Shown: positions 8,602 to 16,647 of the stretch, in pieces | How the letters are laid out: the number at the start of each line of letters is the position of its first letter | Numbering within the stretch: position 1 is the first letter of the stretch | Position numbers and translations under genes: made by a program | Origin: Pseudorhodoferax sp. Leaf267 | GTDB lineage: Bacteria; Pseudomonadota; Gammaproteobacteria; Burkholderiales; Burkholderiaceae_C | Reading direction: 5' to 3' | Assembly: GCF_001422405.1 (NCBI RefSeq) | Contig: NZ_LMMV01000005.1 | Span: 62,001 to 126,000 of the forward strand | DNA length: 64,000 nt | Notes under the pieces: model-generated | Told to the model about the DNA's origin: nothing | The model's input: the letters and a program-made list of their open reading frames with translations, nothing else | Database searches by the model: none

Positions 8602-8930
8602 CCGCCGACCGTGTCTGTAAGCTGGTGTTCGATGCCGGCATGACCATGCACGCCGATGGCGCCGAGCTCGTCCTGAAACCTGCTGCGAAGTTGACGGCCG
8701 AGCTGCGCGCCCTGCTGGTCAAGCACAAAGCCGACCTGCTCGACTTCATCCGCCAAGCTGACATGCTGACCGCGGAGACGCTGGCCCGCGCCATGGCCGT
8801 TTGCGACCGGCACGACGACAGCGACCAGGCCCGCGAGGACATGCGGCGGGAAGTGATCGAGACGCCGGCCCACTTGAAGGCTGATCTGCTGGAGCACTTC
8901 AGGCAGGCCTACCCTGGGCCAGGAGCGTGA
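8598..8930 (+). CDS. Small protein with TubC-N-like docking fold
   Basis: 110 residues. The first half (VCKLVFDAGMTMHADGAEL then LTAELRALLVKHKADLLDFI) has the strand-helix pattern of the TubC N-terminal docking domain: a one-turn hydrophobic helix, short strands containing G and L, then LTxELRxLLxxHKxxLL. That domain is best known from polyketide/peptide synthetases but is also common as a stand-alone small protein downstream of mobile-element replication genes. The second half is acidic and helical. The ATG overlaps the stop of the replication gene, and its strong ribosome site GGAGGTG is formed by the end of the iteron array. Role unknown. Confidence 0.7.
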   Translation: MTADRVCKLVFDAGMTMHADGAELVLKPAAKLTAELRALLVKHKADLLDFIRQADMLTAETLARAMAVCDRHDDSDQAREDMRREVIETPAHLKADLLEHFRQAYPGPGA

Positions 8931-9379
8931 GCGACGACTACGACTCCGGCCTGGTGCCCGGGCGCAATCCTTTCCTCGATCTGGTGGCCGACCCTGACCG
9001 CCTGAGCCACCGGGAAAGGGTCGATGTCGTGCGTCGCCTGGCCGGCCGCCTGCAGGCCGCTGCAGACCGCGAAACCGTGTGGTTCGGGCGCCGGCTCACG
9101 GCCTGGCTGTCCGGCCCGGCTGACGGCGATCTGACCGCGGCGCTGGGCCTGCGTCCACCACCAGGCAGCCACCTCACGGCGCCGGCCATCCTGTCGCAGG
9201 AGAAGCGGGACATTGCGCTGCTGGAACTGAGCATTGCAGCGGGCAGTTACCGGGCCGCGCTGCGCCTGCTGAAGAGCGGCGAGGTGTCGCCCGAGTGGGC
9301 CGACCTGGCCAACGACCCGCCACGCTCCGCAGCCGCTTTTACCCGCGCGCTCAAGCGTGTTTCGCCTCCTAACGGCTGA
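8927..9379 (+). CDS. Hypothetical satellite protein
   Basis: 150 residues starting at GTG 8927, overlapping the previous stop by four bases with AGGAGC as ribosome site. It is rich in Arg, Ala and Leu, with a predicted helical body (RVDVVRRLAGRLQAAADRET and LLELSIAAGSYRAALRLL). No signal peptide, membrane segment or known motif is seen. It closes the replication block; the capsid gene begins 71 bp later. It might link replication and packaging, but nothing in the sequence shows this. Confidence 0.7.
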   Translation: MSDDYDSGLVPGRNPFLDLVADPDRLSHRERVDVVRRLAGRLQAAADRETVWFGRRLTAWLSGPADGDLTAALGLRPPPGSHLTAPAILSQEKRDIALLELSIAAGSYRAALRLLKSGEVSPEWADLANDPPRSAAAFTRALKRVSPPNG

Positions 9380-9450
9380 ACAGTACGTTTTGACAGAGTC
9401 GATGAGGATGCAGGCAACTCACCAATTGAGGCGCCTGCCTCCTGCATCAG

Positions 9451-10506
9451 ATGATCGAAGGCAATCAAGAACAACGCGGCCTGCTGGCACTTCGCGTGCT
9501 GCGCGCCCGGGCTGTTGGCCACGGCGACCCGGTGGCCGCCATGAGCTTCGCCCAGGCCAAGAGCCACTGGTCAGGGCATCAAAAAATCCTGCACTACATG
9601 ACCGGCAAAGCGGCGGTCGCGCCGGTCAACTCTCTGAACGCGCCGTTGATCAGCGAAGTCGGCTCCGACTTGCTGCTCGCGCTCAGGCCGATCACAGTGC
9701 TCGGCAAGCTCGGCGTCCGTCGCTTACCTTTGCGGACCAGGCTGCTGACCGGCTCACACGGCGCCGTCGCAAACTGGATGGCCGAAAGTCGGCCCATCCC
9801 CCTTACGCTCGGCTCGTTCTCGGCGCTTTCGCTCGATGGCCGGAAGATCGCGGCGCTGATGGTCGCCAGCAATGATCTGTTGCGCTCCGACCTGGTGGAC
9901 GTGGAACAAAGCCTGCTCGATGACCTGCTGGCAGCCTGCCGTCAGGTTCTGGACATGGCATTTCTCGATCCGCAAAACAGCGGCATCGTCGACGAGCGGC
10001 CGGCCAGCATCACGCATCCGTCCAGCGGCGGCGTCCTGATCAGCTCGACCGGCACGAGCGTCGGCGCGTTGGACGCCGACCTCAAGTCCGCCATTGCTGC
10101 CTTGCTGGCGGCTGGCTCTGACCTGTCGCGCGCCACTTGGGTGATGAGCCAATCCCTGCACTCCAAGCTGAGCCTAGTCCGCGGATCTGGCGGCGTGACC
10201 ATCTATCCCGGCTTGAGCCAACGCGGCGGCCTGCTGGCCGGCCTGCCGTGGATCGCATCGCAGAGCGCACCGACCAACATCATCAGCTTGATCGATCCGC
10301 AACACGTTGGCGTGTCGGAAGAAGAGCCCTACCTGTCCACGGCCAAACAGGGCGCAATCGACATGAGCTCGGCGCCTGGCGAACCATCGATGACCACGCC
10401 CGTGTCGTTGTTCCAAAGCGAATCAACCGCGCTCAAGGCCGTGCTCAATGTGGACTTTGTGGCACGTCGCCCGAGCGCTGCGACCGTCACGGGAGTGGGC
10501 TTGTGA
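9451..10506 (+). CDS. HK97-family major capsid protein
   Basis: 351 residues. It resembles the HK97-type capsid fold region from about residue 50: LRPITVLGKLGVRRLPL, an E-loop-like segment, WMAESRPIPLTLGSFSALSLDGRKIAALMVASNDLL, a spine helix (ALDADLKSAIAALLAAG), and a C-terminal beta part with VKSEST-like QSESTALKAVLNVDFVARRP. It would form the icosahedral shell. The N-terminal about 45 residues could be the scaffolding-like delta domain removed by the protease. The ATG at 9451 has no clear ribosome site, so a start at 9541 is possible. Unlike ordinary phages, the gene lies upstream of the protease and terminase. The next gene overlaps by four bases. Confidence 0.85.
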   Translation: MIEGNQEQRGLLALRVLRARAVGHGDPVAAMSFAQAKSHWSGHQKILHYMTGKAAVAPVNSLNAPLISEVGSDLLLALRPITVLGKLGVRRLPLRTRLLTGSHGAVANWMAESRPIPLTLGSFSALSLDGRKIAALMVASNDLLRSDLVDVEQSLLDDLLAACRQVLDMAFLDPQNSGIVDERPASITHPSSGGVLISSTGTSVGALDADLKSAIAALLAAGSDLSRATWVMSQSLHSKLSLVRGSGGVTIYPGLSQRGGLLAGLPWIASQSAPTNIISLIDPQHVGVSEEEPYLSTAKQGAIDMSSAPGEPSMTTPVSLFQSESTALKAVLNVDFVARRPSAATVTGVGL

Positions 10507-11648
10507 CCGCGCCGATGGACCAAGCCGTCAAACGCCTGACCGACGTCGTCGCCGCTACCCGCCAGCGCCTCGCGCAGGTCAAGGCGCCCGGCAGCACCCT
10601 GCACACGCTCGGACTGTTCATCATCGATTCGGCTGATCTGCTCAGCACCGCGAAGGGCTTGTTCGATCTCTGCGGCCAGGTCGACGAGACGTCAGCGCTG
10701 GATGTGACTAAGGCCGGCCTGTTCGCGATGGACATGCCAACGTCCATCGCACAGCTGAGCCTGGCAACGCGATTGGCTCAGCGCTGCCGTGATGACCTGG
10801 CGAAAGCCGAGACCCGCAGCATCGAGGAAACCCGCGCGGCAGAGGGGCCCTACCTGCGATCTGTCGAGCACGTCATCGAAGTGGCTGAAAACCTGTTCCG
10901 CTGCACCAAGGTCGCAGCAGTCCAGGCCGCGGCTGCGAGCAAGCCCAAGCCCACGCCGCCCGCCCCGCCCAAAGTAGATCCGCAAGCCCTGGCGAGGGCG
11001 GTGGCCGAACAGATGATGGCCACCGTGAAGGGCACTATCGATGCCGCCCTGAGCGCGCACACCGAGGCCGAGCGCAACGAGGTGCAGCGGCTGGTCAGCG
11101 ACAAACTGGGGGATCTGAAAGACAGCCTGCGCACCCGCGAGGACATGCGAGAACTCAAGGCGCTGCAGGCTGCGGGCGAACTGGACCGCCGCTTCGCCGG
11201 CATGGGCAAGACCATCAACACGATGGTGGACCGTCGCATCCAGCAGAGCCAAAGCCAATTGGTAAAGGACGCCGACCGGCTGGCCAAGATGCAGGCGCGT
11301 CAGGTGCGCAAAGACCTGCTCGACCGACTGGAGGAGATCGAGGCATCCGAGCACGCCATGGGCGAGATGCCGCGCCACGAATGGGACGGCACCAAGATCC
11401 GCTTTGAGCAAGAGCCCGGCGTCTTTGGTCCATGGGTGGATCTGGAAGGCCCGGCAGGTCGCAACGGCCTGAACGGCGGCGGTGGTGGCGTCCCAAAGAA
11501 CCTGGTGCTCGACGGCGGTGGAGCATTCGACGAGCACACCACCATCAACGGCGGCACCGCCAGCAGCATCAATCAGTTCGCGCTGGGCGGCGGCGGCGCG
11601 AACACCAAATACAGCACGCGGGTCTTCAACGGTGGCCGCGCGTTCTGA
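10503..11648 (+). CDS. Coiled-coil protein with glycine-rich C-terminus, probable head accessory
   Basis: 381 residues. GTG 10503 overlaps the capsid stop (GTGA); longer in-frame starts upstream lie inside the capsid gene and are rejected. Residues 1-130 are helical, followed by a Pro/Lys linker (KPKPTPPAPPK) and a long coiled coil (about 160-290). Then comes WDGTKIRFEQEPGVFGPWVDLEGPAG, a strand-rich segment seen before collagen-like phage fibre tips, and a tail very rich in Gly, Asn and Thr. It could be a capsid fibre, decoration or internal protein. It is not a portal: the HK97 portal fold motifs are absent. Confidence 0.6.
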   Translation: MTAPMDQAVKRLTDVVAATRQRLAQVKAPGSTLHTLGLFIIDSADLLSTAKGLFDLCGQVDETSALDVTKAGLFAMDMPTSIAQLSLATRLAQRCRDDLAKAETRSIEETRAAEGPYLRSVEHVIEVAENLFRCTKVAAVQAAAASKPKPTPPAPPKVDPQALARAVAEQMMATVKGTIDAALSAHTEAERNEVQRLVSDKLGDLKDSLRTREDMRELKALQAAGELDRRFAGMGKTINTMVDRRIQQSQSQLVKDADRLAKMQARQVRKDLLDRLEEIEASEHAMGEMPRHEWDGTKIRFEQEPGVFGPWVDLEGPAGRNGLNGGGGGVPKNLVLDGGGAFDEHTTINGGTASSINQFALGGGGANTKYSTRVFNGGRAF

Positions 11649-11649
11649 C

Positions 11650-11826
11650 GTGGTCGACCCGACCGACTTCTCTGCCGTCCGGCCGCTCACGCTGCAAGCG
11701 TGGATGGTCATCCGCGAGGCGCACGACCTGCCTGTTCTGGAGGCCGTGCGCAAGATGCTTGAGGACGTAGAAGCCGGGCACGTGGCGGCCCTAGATCGGC
11801 AGTTCGGTGGCCTCGAACTTCATTGA
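11650..11826 (+). CDS. Small hypothetical protein
   Basis: 58 residues from GTG 11650, one base after the previous stop. Composition is balanced and helical (LTLQAWMVIREAHDLPVLEAVRKMLEDVEAGHVAALD). The ribosome site is poor, so translation may be coupled to the preceding gene. No family recognised. It is followed by a 135-bp gap that contains a G/C-rich imperfect hairpin (about 11893-11942) before the protease. Confidence 0.5.
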   Translation: MVDPTDFSAVRPLTLQAWMVIREAHDLPVLEAVRKMLEDVEAGHVAALDRQFGGLELH

Positions 11827-11961
11827 AATCAAGCCCGCGTTTGGGCCTTCGAGAGCCGGCCCGTGCCGGTGGTTAGGAGTGGACCGCCCGCGATGGGGCA
11901 CACCACAGCCCACGCGAGCACTGGTATCGGTGGTGGGCACCCTCATTCAAGAAAGCGAAAC

Positions 11962-12576
11962 ATGATGAATCGGGCTTACTCCGTCGTCGAGGTCAAGCGC
12001 ATGTCCGAGCAGTCGGATACTGTGACCATCGAAGGCATTGCCAGCACACCGACGGTCGACAAGGCCGGCGACGTCGTCATCCCCACGGGTGCGAAGTTCT
12101 CCTTGCCGATGCCGCTGCTCCTTTCCCACAAGCACGACATGCCGGTGGGCAAAGTGGTCTACGCATGCCCCACGGCGCGCGGCATTCCCTTTACCGCCCG
12201 GCTGCCGCGCATCAAGTCGCCCGGCGTGCTCAAGTCCCGAGTGGATGAGGCCATCGACAGCCTGCAGTCCGGCTTGATCGCCGCATGCTCGGTCGGGTTC
12301 ACCGCCATCAGCAGCAGAACCAAGCGCCTCCCCGGTGGTGGCACCGAGTACAGCGAATGGTCCTGGCACGAGCTGAGCCTGTGCACCGTTCCCATGAACA
12401 GCGAGGCCGTCATCACATCCGTCAAGGCGATGGGACCAGCAAGCACCGCGGCCCACCTGTCGCCCGAACTGATCCATCAGATCAAGCTGGCCAACTTCCG
12501 CGCCTCGCGGGTCGGTGTGCCGCTGGTGGGCTTGGCACCTCGCACGGGTGTGAAGCTGCTGGATGCCCGGCGATGA
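11962..12576 (+). CDS. HK97-family prohead protease
   Basis: 204 residues. Serine protease of the herpesvirus-assemblin fold that trims capsid protein during head maturation. ATG 11962 follows GAAAGCG. Signs: the opening strand (VTIEGIASTPTVDKAGDVVIP), the catalytic His region LLLSHKHDMPVGKV (His56/His58) and the Ser110 segment IAACSVGFTAI, then the closing WSWHELSLCTVPMNSEA motif. The size and motif order fit active members. It follows the capsid gene here, the reverse of usual phage order. The next gene overlaps by four bases. Confidence 0.88.
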   Translation: MMNRAYSVVEVKRMSEQSDTVTIEGIASTPTVDKAGDVVIPTGAKFSLPMPLLLSHKHDMPVGKVVYACPTARGIPFTARLPRIKSPGVLKSRVDEAIDSLQSGLIAACSVGFTAISSRTKRLPGGGTEYSEWSWHELSLCTVPMNSEAVITSVKAMGPASTAAHLSPELIHQIKLANFRASRVGVPLVGLAPRTGVKLLDARR

Positions 12577-12833
12577 TCAAGCCAACACAAGCCCAGTGGA
12601 ATCAGCGCATCGACGATGCTCAGGATCACACCCACGACACCATCGGCGGCGTTCGGTACGCGCGCATCGCCTACGGCATGGACTACCCCGATGGCAAGGC
12701 CAAGTGCAGGGACTGCGCTGTTGAGCATGGACAGTTGCATGTCGTGGGCTGCTGCGTCGAGCGCTGCCCACGTTGCAAGGAACAAGCCATCGGATGCGGT
12801 TGCGATGAGGCCGGCGAGTACCGGCTCCAATGA
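12573..12833 (+). CDS. Cysteine-rich small protein, likely zinc-binding
   Basis: 86 residues, ATGA overlap with the protease. Pattern: IGGVRYARIAYG, then CRDC, GCC, CPRC and CGC, with HGQLHVVGCCVERCPRC. This His/Cys motif (H-x4-C-x4-CPxC) occurs in small proteins of phages and other bacteria and probably binds zinc. Its place before HNH suggests a DNA-packaging or nuclease-helper role, but that is inference. It overlaps the HNH start by four bases. Confidence 0.8.
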   Translation: MIKPTQAQWNQRIDDAQDHTHDTIGGVRYARIAYGMDYPDGKAKCRDCAVEHGQLHVVGCCVERCPRCKEQAIGCGCDEAGEYRLQ

Positions 12834-13183
12834 GGCTGCGCGCCCTCAAGTCCACGCTGCGCACGGTCGGCCCAACCGTCCGCACGCTGGGCGACTCGTG
12901 GCGGACGTCGGGCATGACCACCGGCCAGCGCGGCTACAACTACCGATGGCAGCAGGCCCGCGCGCGCCACCTGCGCAACAACCCGCTGTGCACGATGTGC
13001 GAGGCCGCTGGGCGCGTGGAACTGGCTACCGTCGTCGATCACCACATCCCCCATCGCGGCGACCAAGAGCTGTTCTGGCGCGAGAGCAACTGGCGGAGCT
13101 TATGCGTCACGCACCATTCCAGCGACAAGCAGCGCCAGGAGCGCGAGGACGCTAGGCATGGCATCGGCCCGATCGCACCGTGA
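12830..13183 (+). CDS. HNH endonuclease, packaging-associated
   Basis: 117 residues. Zinc-finger HNH fold: CTMC, then VVDHHIPHRGD with the catalytic His pair, NWRSLCVTHHSSDK with the second half of the metal site. A basic N-terminal helix (WQQARARHLRNNPLC) precedes it. HNH proteins encoded directly before TerS in cos phages act with the terminase in cutting cos DNA. The gene is coupled to the previous one by ATGA and is followed by a 144-bp intergenic region that may hold cos. Confidence 0.9.
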   Translation: MRLRALKSTLRTVGPTVRTLGDSWRTSGMTTGQRGYNYRWQQARARHLRNNPLCTMCEAAGRVELATVVDHHIPHRGDQELFWRESNWRSLCVTHHSSDKQRQEREDARHGIGPIAP

Positions 13184-13327
13184 TTGCGTCGCCTGCGTCG
13201 TTCTGGTGGGCCGCAGACCCCGGCAGGGCCTGGGGGGTAGGACCGACTGGAGCGGGACCGATCTTTCTAGACCGCTCTGTCCCGCACGCACACTGAATAG
13301 CTCCCCTCAGAAAGGAATCAGCAGCAA
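13184..13327 (+). other. HNH-TerS intergenic region, candidate cos/packaging site
   Basis: The region contains a run of six G (13232-13237, in TGGGGGGTAGG) followed by a 7-bp inverted repeat GCGGGAC (13252-13258) and GTCCCGC (13279-13285). No reading frame is convincing. A gap with a G-run between HNH and terS is where cos is expected in HNH-cos phages. The cut position cannot be set by eye. Confidence 0.45.
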
Positions 13328-13684
13328 ATGGCAGGCACAAAAGGCAGGAGCGGTGGAGCACGCGCGAATAGCGGTGGGGCTCGGGAGAACGCAGGCGGAC
13401 CCCGCCCTGGTGCCGGTCGCAAGCCCAGCGCACCGGTGGTCGTCATGTTGTCGACGCAGTTCGACGAGCCGGACGGGTTCCTCAAGGCCGTGATGAACAA
13501 TGACACCACGGACGTGAAGCTGCGAATTGATGCCGCCAAGGCGCTGCTGTCGGCCAAAGTGCGCAGGGCGGAGAACGGCGGCAAGAAAGAGCAGGCCAAG
13601 GAAGCAGCCAAAAAGGCCGACACCGGCAAGTTTGCATCGTCGGCACCGCCAAAGCTGGTGTCGGCGGGAGGCAAGACGCTGTGA
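13328..13684 (+). CDS. terS: Terminase small subunit-like protein
   Basis: 118 residues. The N-terminus carries GGARANSGGARENAGG and GGPRPGAGRKPS, an AT-hook-like basic segment typical of many phage TerS. It is followed by FLKAVMNNDTTDVKLRIDAAKALLSAKV, a helical core, and a basic tail. It should recognise the packaging site and load the large terminase. ATG 13328 follows AAAGGA at a slightly long distance. The end overlaps the GTG of terL by four bases, and its position directly before terL supports the call. Confidence 0.8.
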   Translation: MAGTKGRSGGARANSGGARENAGGPRPGAGRKPSAPVVVMLSTQFDEPDGFLKAVMNNDTTDVKLRIDAAKALLSAKVRRAENGGKKEQAKEAAKKADTGKFASSAPPKLVSAGGKTL

Positions 13685-15375
13685 CCGAGCGCTCCACCGC
13701 CTGCCTGGACTGGGCCGACCGGCTGCGCGACGGCCGGTCCATCATCCCGCCGCCCATCTTCCCGGATGAGGCGGAAGCCGGCCTGTCGGTCATGCGTGAA
13801 CTGCGTATCGTCGACGCACCGGGAAGCCCGCGGATGGGCGACGCTTGCGGCCAGTGGGTGTTCGACCTGGCGGCGTCCGTGTTCGGCGCCTACGACGCGG
13901 ACAGCGGCCGGCGCCTGATCACGGAATGGTTCGTGATGCTGCCGAAGAAGAACTTCAAGTCTGGCTTGGCGGCATCGATCATGCTGACCAGCCTGATTCG
14001 CAACTGGCGGCAGTCGGCCGAGTTCACCATCCTGGCACCCACGGTCGAGGTGGCGAACAACAGCTTCGGCCCGGCGCGCGACATGGTGACGTTCCGCGAG
14101 CCCGACGAGAACCTTTCCGAGCTGGAAAACCTCATCCACGTGCAGGGCCACATCAAGACCCTGACGCACCGGAACAAGAACGCCACGCTGCGCGTCATCG
14201 CGGCCGATGCCAACACCGCGGCCGGTAAGAAGTCGGTCGGCACGCTGATCGAGGAGCTATGGCTGTTTGGCAAGCAGCCAGGCGCCGCCGAAATGCTGCG
14301 CGAGGCCCTGGGCGGCCTGGCATCACGCCCCGAGGGCTTCACAATCTGGCTGACCACGCAAAGCGACGAGCCCCCGGCCGGCGTGTTCAAGGAAAAGCTG
14401 CAGTACGCCCGCGATGTGCGCGACGGCAAGATCCACGATCCCCAGTTCGTGCCGATCATCTACGAGCATCCGCCCGAGGTGGTGGAGGCCAAGCAGCACC
14501 TGAAGGTCGAGAGCCTGGCCATGGTCAATCCGAACCTGGGCTACTCCGTCGACCAGACATTCCTGCACCGCGAGTTTCGCAAAGCCACCGAGGAAGGCGA
14601 ATCGTCATTGCGCGGCTTCCTGGCCAAGCACGGCAATGTCGAGATCGGCTTGAACCTGCGGCATGACCGCTGGGCAGGTAGCGACTTCTGGGAGGCCGCA
14701 GGCGACGCTACCCTAACCCTGGACGAGCTGATGCGCCGCAGCGAGGTGGTGGTCTTCGGCATTGACGGCGGCGGTCTGGACGACTTGCTGGGCCTGTCGG
14801 CCATCGGCCGCGAGAAGGACACGCGGCGCTGGTTGCACTGGGCGCATGCATGGGCGCATGAAATCGTTCTGCAGCGGCGAAAAGAGATTGCGCCGAGACT
14901 GCTGGACTTCCAGAAGGCCGGCCAACTGACCATCGTGCAGCGGCCAGGCCAGGACGTGGTGCAGGTCGCAGACATCATCTGCAAAGTCCGCGACGCGCAG
15001 TTGCTGCCTGACAAGAACGCCATTGGCGTGGATGCGGCCGGCATCGGTGCCATCGTCGAAGAACTGACCACGCCAGCGCGCAACCTCACGCCGGATCACA
15101 TCGTGGCCATCTCGCAGGGCTGGAAGCTCAACGGCGCGATCAAGACCGTGGAGCGCATGGTGGCCGGTGGCGAAATGGTGCACGGTGCGACCGAGCTAAT
15201 GGCTTGGTCTGTCAGCAATGCGCGCGTAGTGCCTGTCGGCAACGCCGTGACGATCAACAAGCAGGTCAGCGGATCTGCAAAGATCGACCCGTTGATGGCT
15301 ACGTTCGACGCGGCCTCGCTGATGGCGCTTAACCCGGCTCCAGCCGTCGCGGAGTATCAGATTTTTTTTCTCTGA
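13681..15375 (+). CDS. terL: Terminase large subunit
   Basis: 564 residues from GTG 13681. DNA-packaging motor of the YmfN/Terminase_1 type. The ATPase domain has LPKKNFKSG (about 87-95) as Walker A-like motif, then APTVEVANNSF and an ELWLFGK acidic motif. The nuclease domain has VVFGIDGGGLDDLLGLSAIG and IGVDAAGIGAIVEEL with metal-binding Asp residues, ending PLMATFDAASLMALNP. It translocates element DNA into proheads. The last codons (EYQIFFL) lie in a run of eight T (15362-15369) and look atypical; a +1 shift in this run would extend the protein by about 17 codons to 15428. No portal gene follows, unlike usual phage order. Confidence 0.92.
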   Translation: MTERSTACLDWADRLRDGRSIIPPPIFPDEAEAGLSVMRELRIVDAPGSPRMGDACGQWVFDLAASVFGAYDADSGRRLITEWFVMLPKKNFKSGLAASIMLTSLIRNWRQSAEFTILAPTVEVANNSFGPARDMVTFREPDENLSELENLIHVQGHIKTLTHRNKNATLRVIAADANTAAGKKSVGTLIEELWLFGKQPGAAEMLREALGGLASRPEGFTIWLTTQSDEPPAGVFKEKLQYARDVRDGKIHDPQFVPIIYEHPPEVVEAKQHLKVESLAMVNPNLGYSVDQTFLHREFRKATEEGESSLRGFLAKHGNVEIGLNLRHDRWAGSDFWEAAGDATLTLDELMRRSEVVVFGIDGGGLDDLLGLSAIGREKDTRRWLHWAHAWAHEIVLQRRKEIAPRLLDFQKAGQLTIVQRPGQDVVQVADIICKVRDAQLLPDKNAIGVDAAGIGAIVEELTTPARNLTPDHIVAISQGWKLNGAIKTVERMVAGGEMVHGATELMAWSVSNARVVPVGNAVTINKQVSGSAKIDPLMATFDAASLMALNPAPAVAEYQIFFL

Positions 15376-15439
15376 CCGCTCGCAATCGACAAAACCGATC
15401 TTGGGGCGACGTGCTACTCCAGGACTAGTCGCCACAAAT

Positions 15440-16153
15440 TTAGACCACTCCGAAAGCCTGCCAAGTGCGCCACGCGCACACCGATGCAGCGCAAATTCCG
15501 GCGATCCAGGGATAAAAAATGGCAAGGCTGGCCTTTGCATACGTGAGAAGAAAGCAGGCAACCGTTGAATTAAGGAAGTGCCTGACGACAGGTGGCATCG
15601 GACATCTGATCACCGTCTCAGTTGTGACCGTACCCCCACCGTTCGGCTTCATCACATCCAAATCGACTTTGGCAATTTGTGTACCTGGCCCCCAAGCGCG
15701 CTCATCGCGCCCATCGTCGCTGTAGGCCACGATTGCGCGCCGGACCTTGATGTGGCGCTTAGCAGTGCCCAGTTCCTTGAAGAGGATCTCGAAGTGCAGC
15801 GAATCGCGCAAAGCTGCCTTGATAACCGGCGGCGTGTACTTCCATTTTCGGAGAACGAACGACTCAATGGACATCCAACGTCGAAAGTGCAAGTTCCGAA
15901 GCCTTGCTGCCTCCTTGCGCATCTCTTCCACTGAAGTTTCGTGCGAGCCTGAGAATCGAAATCTCAAGGCGAAATACAGCAGCGCTGCGCTCGTGGCCAC
16001 CCACACGCGCCACTCGAAGGCCGTAGACACGTCTCTCAAGCCAAGCAGTTTCTCGAAAATGCTTTGCGCCGGCAGCTGCAGCCACCACACCAGCAAAATG
16101 ACTGTGCTTACCGCGATGAAGTTGCGGCGCGCCTTGGTGTCCTCGTCGTCCAT
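15440..16153 (-). CDS. Putative membrane protein, unknown
   Basis: 237 residues from ATG 16153 (MDDEDTKARR); a longer start at 16171 is possible. Two membrane segments lie near the N-terminus (VSTVILLVWWLQLPA and WRVWVATSAALLYFALRF). A central soluble part follows (RHIKVRRAIVAYSDDGRDERAWGPG and DLDVMKPNGGGTVTTETVIRC), and at the C-terminus two further segments (VACFLLTYAKASLAIFYPW and IAGICAASVCAWRTW). It lies antisense to the head block, beside the terminase, where phages carry morons. A role in superinfection exclusion or defence is possible but not shown. Family not recognised. Confidence 0.6.
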   Translation of the reverse strand: MDDEDTKARRNFIAVSTVILLVWWLQLPAQSIFEKLLGLRDVSTAFEWRVWVATSAALLYFALRFRFSGSHETSVEEMRKEAARLRNLHFRRWMSIESFVLRKWKYTPPVIKAALRDSLHFEILFKELGTAKRHIKVRRAIVAYSDDGRDERAWGPGTQIAKVDLDVMKPNGGGTVTTETVIRCPMPPVVRHFLNSTVACFLLTYAKASLAIFYPWIAGICAASVCAWRTWQAFGVV

Positions 16154-16196
16154 GGTTCCTCCGGCGCGCACTGTAGCGGAGCCGGATGACCGAGGC

Positions 16197-16526
16197 TCAG
16201 GAGCGCCTCAGCCGCTTTCTGCTTGGCAGGTGCCGCCCTGTTGACGTGGGCGGGTTCACGATCATGTCAATGCCGAAGTCGGCAGGGACCTCGGCTGTGG
16301 CTTCGGCCAACATCTTGGCCCATTCCGCTGGGTCAAGGCCGGTTGCCTCGTTCAATGCCGCGACTTTGGCGAGGAATGCTTCATGCAACTTGAAGTAGTC
16401 CACAAGCAGCGCTGCCGGCGGGTGCCGCCCAGCGCGAAAGTACGCTTCGGTCTGCGAGGCCGCGGCATCCACCTTGTGCAGCAGTTCGTAGACCTCAGCG
16501 CGCAACTTGTCTGCGTCAGTCTCCAT
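16197..16526 (-). CDS. Small hypothetical protein, helical
   Basis: 109 residues from ATG 16526 (METDADKLRAEVYELL); the frame is open further upstream but without a good start. It is mostly helical: the N-terminal heptad-like part is followed by HPPAALLVDYFKLHEAFLAKVAALNEATGLDPAEWAKMLAEATAEV. The product is rich in Ala, Leu and Glu, with no membrane segment. It lies 43 bp before the membrane-protein gene on the same strand and may form a unit with it. No function can be assigned. Confidence 0.6.
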   Translation of the reverse strand: METDADKLRAEVYELLHKVDAAASQTEAYFRAGRHPPAALLVDYFKLHEAFLAKVAALNEATGLDPAEWAKMLAEATAEVPADFGIDMIVNPPTSTGRHLPSRKRLRRS

Positions 16527-16647
16527 GCAACTCAGAATAGACCGCAGCCGCGCAGTTGCAAGTCTCGTTCGCGGCCAGGCTCGGAGCCCTGACCGATGTA
16601 GGCTCACTGTTGAGCCCACGTCGGCCGCTTCAGTCGGCCTGCTCGCG

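Noticed and set aside
10137-10502. Extended N-terminus of the 381-residue satellite protein
   Set aside because: The extension lies inside the capsid gene in another frame; GTG 10503 overlaps the capsid stop, as at other joints of this operon.
15519-16244. Plus-strand frames opposite the membrane-protein gene
   Set aside because: Overlapping short frames without ribosome sites or domains; the minus-strand frame has clear membrane segments.
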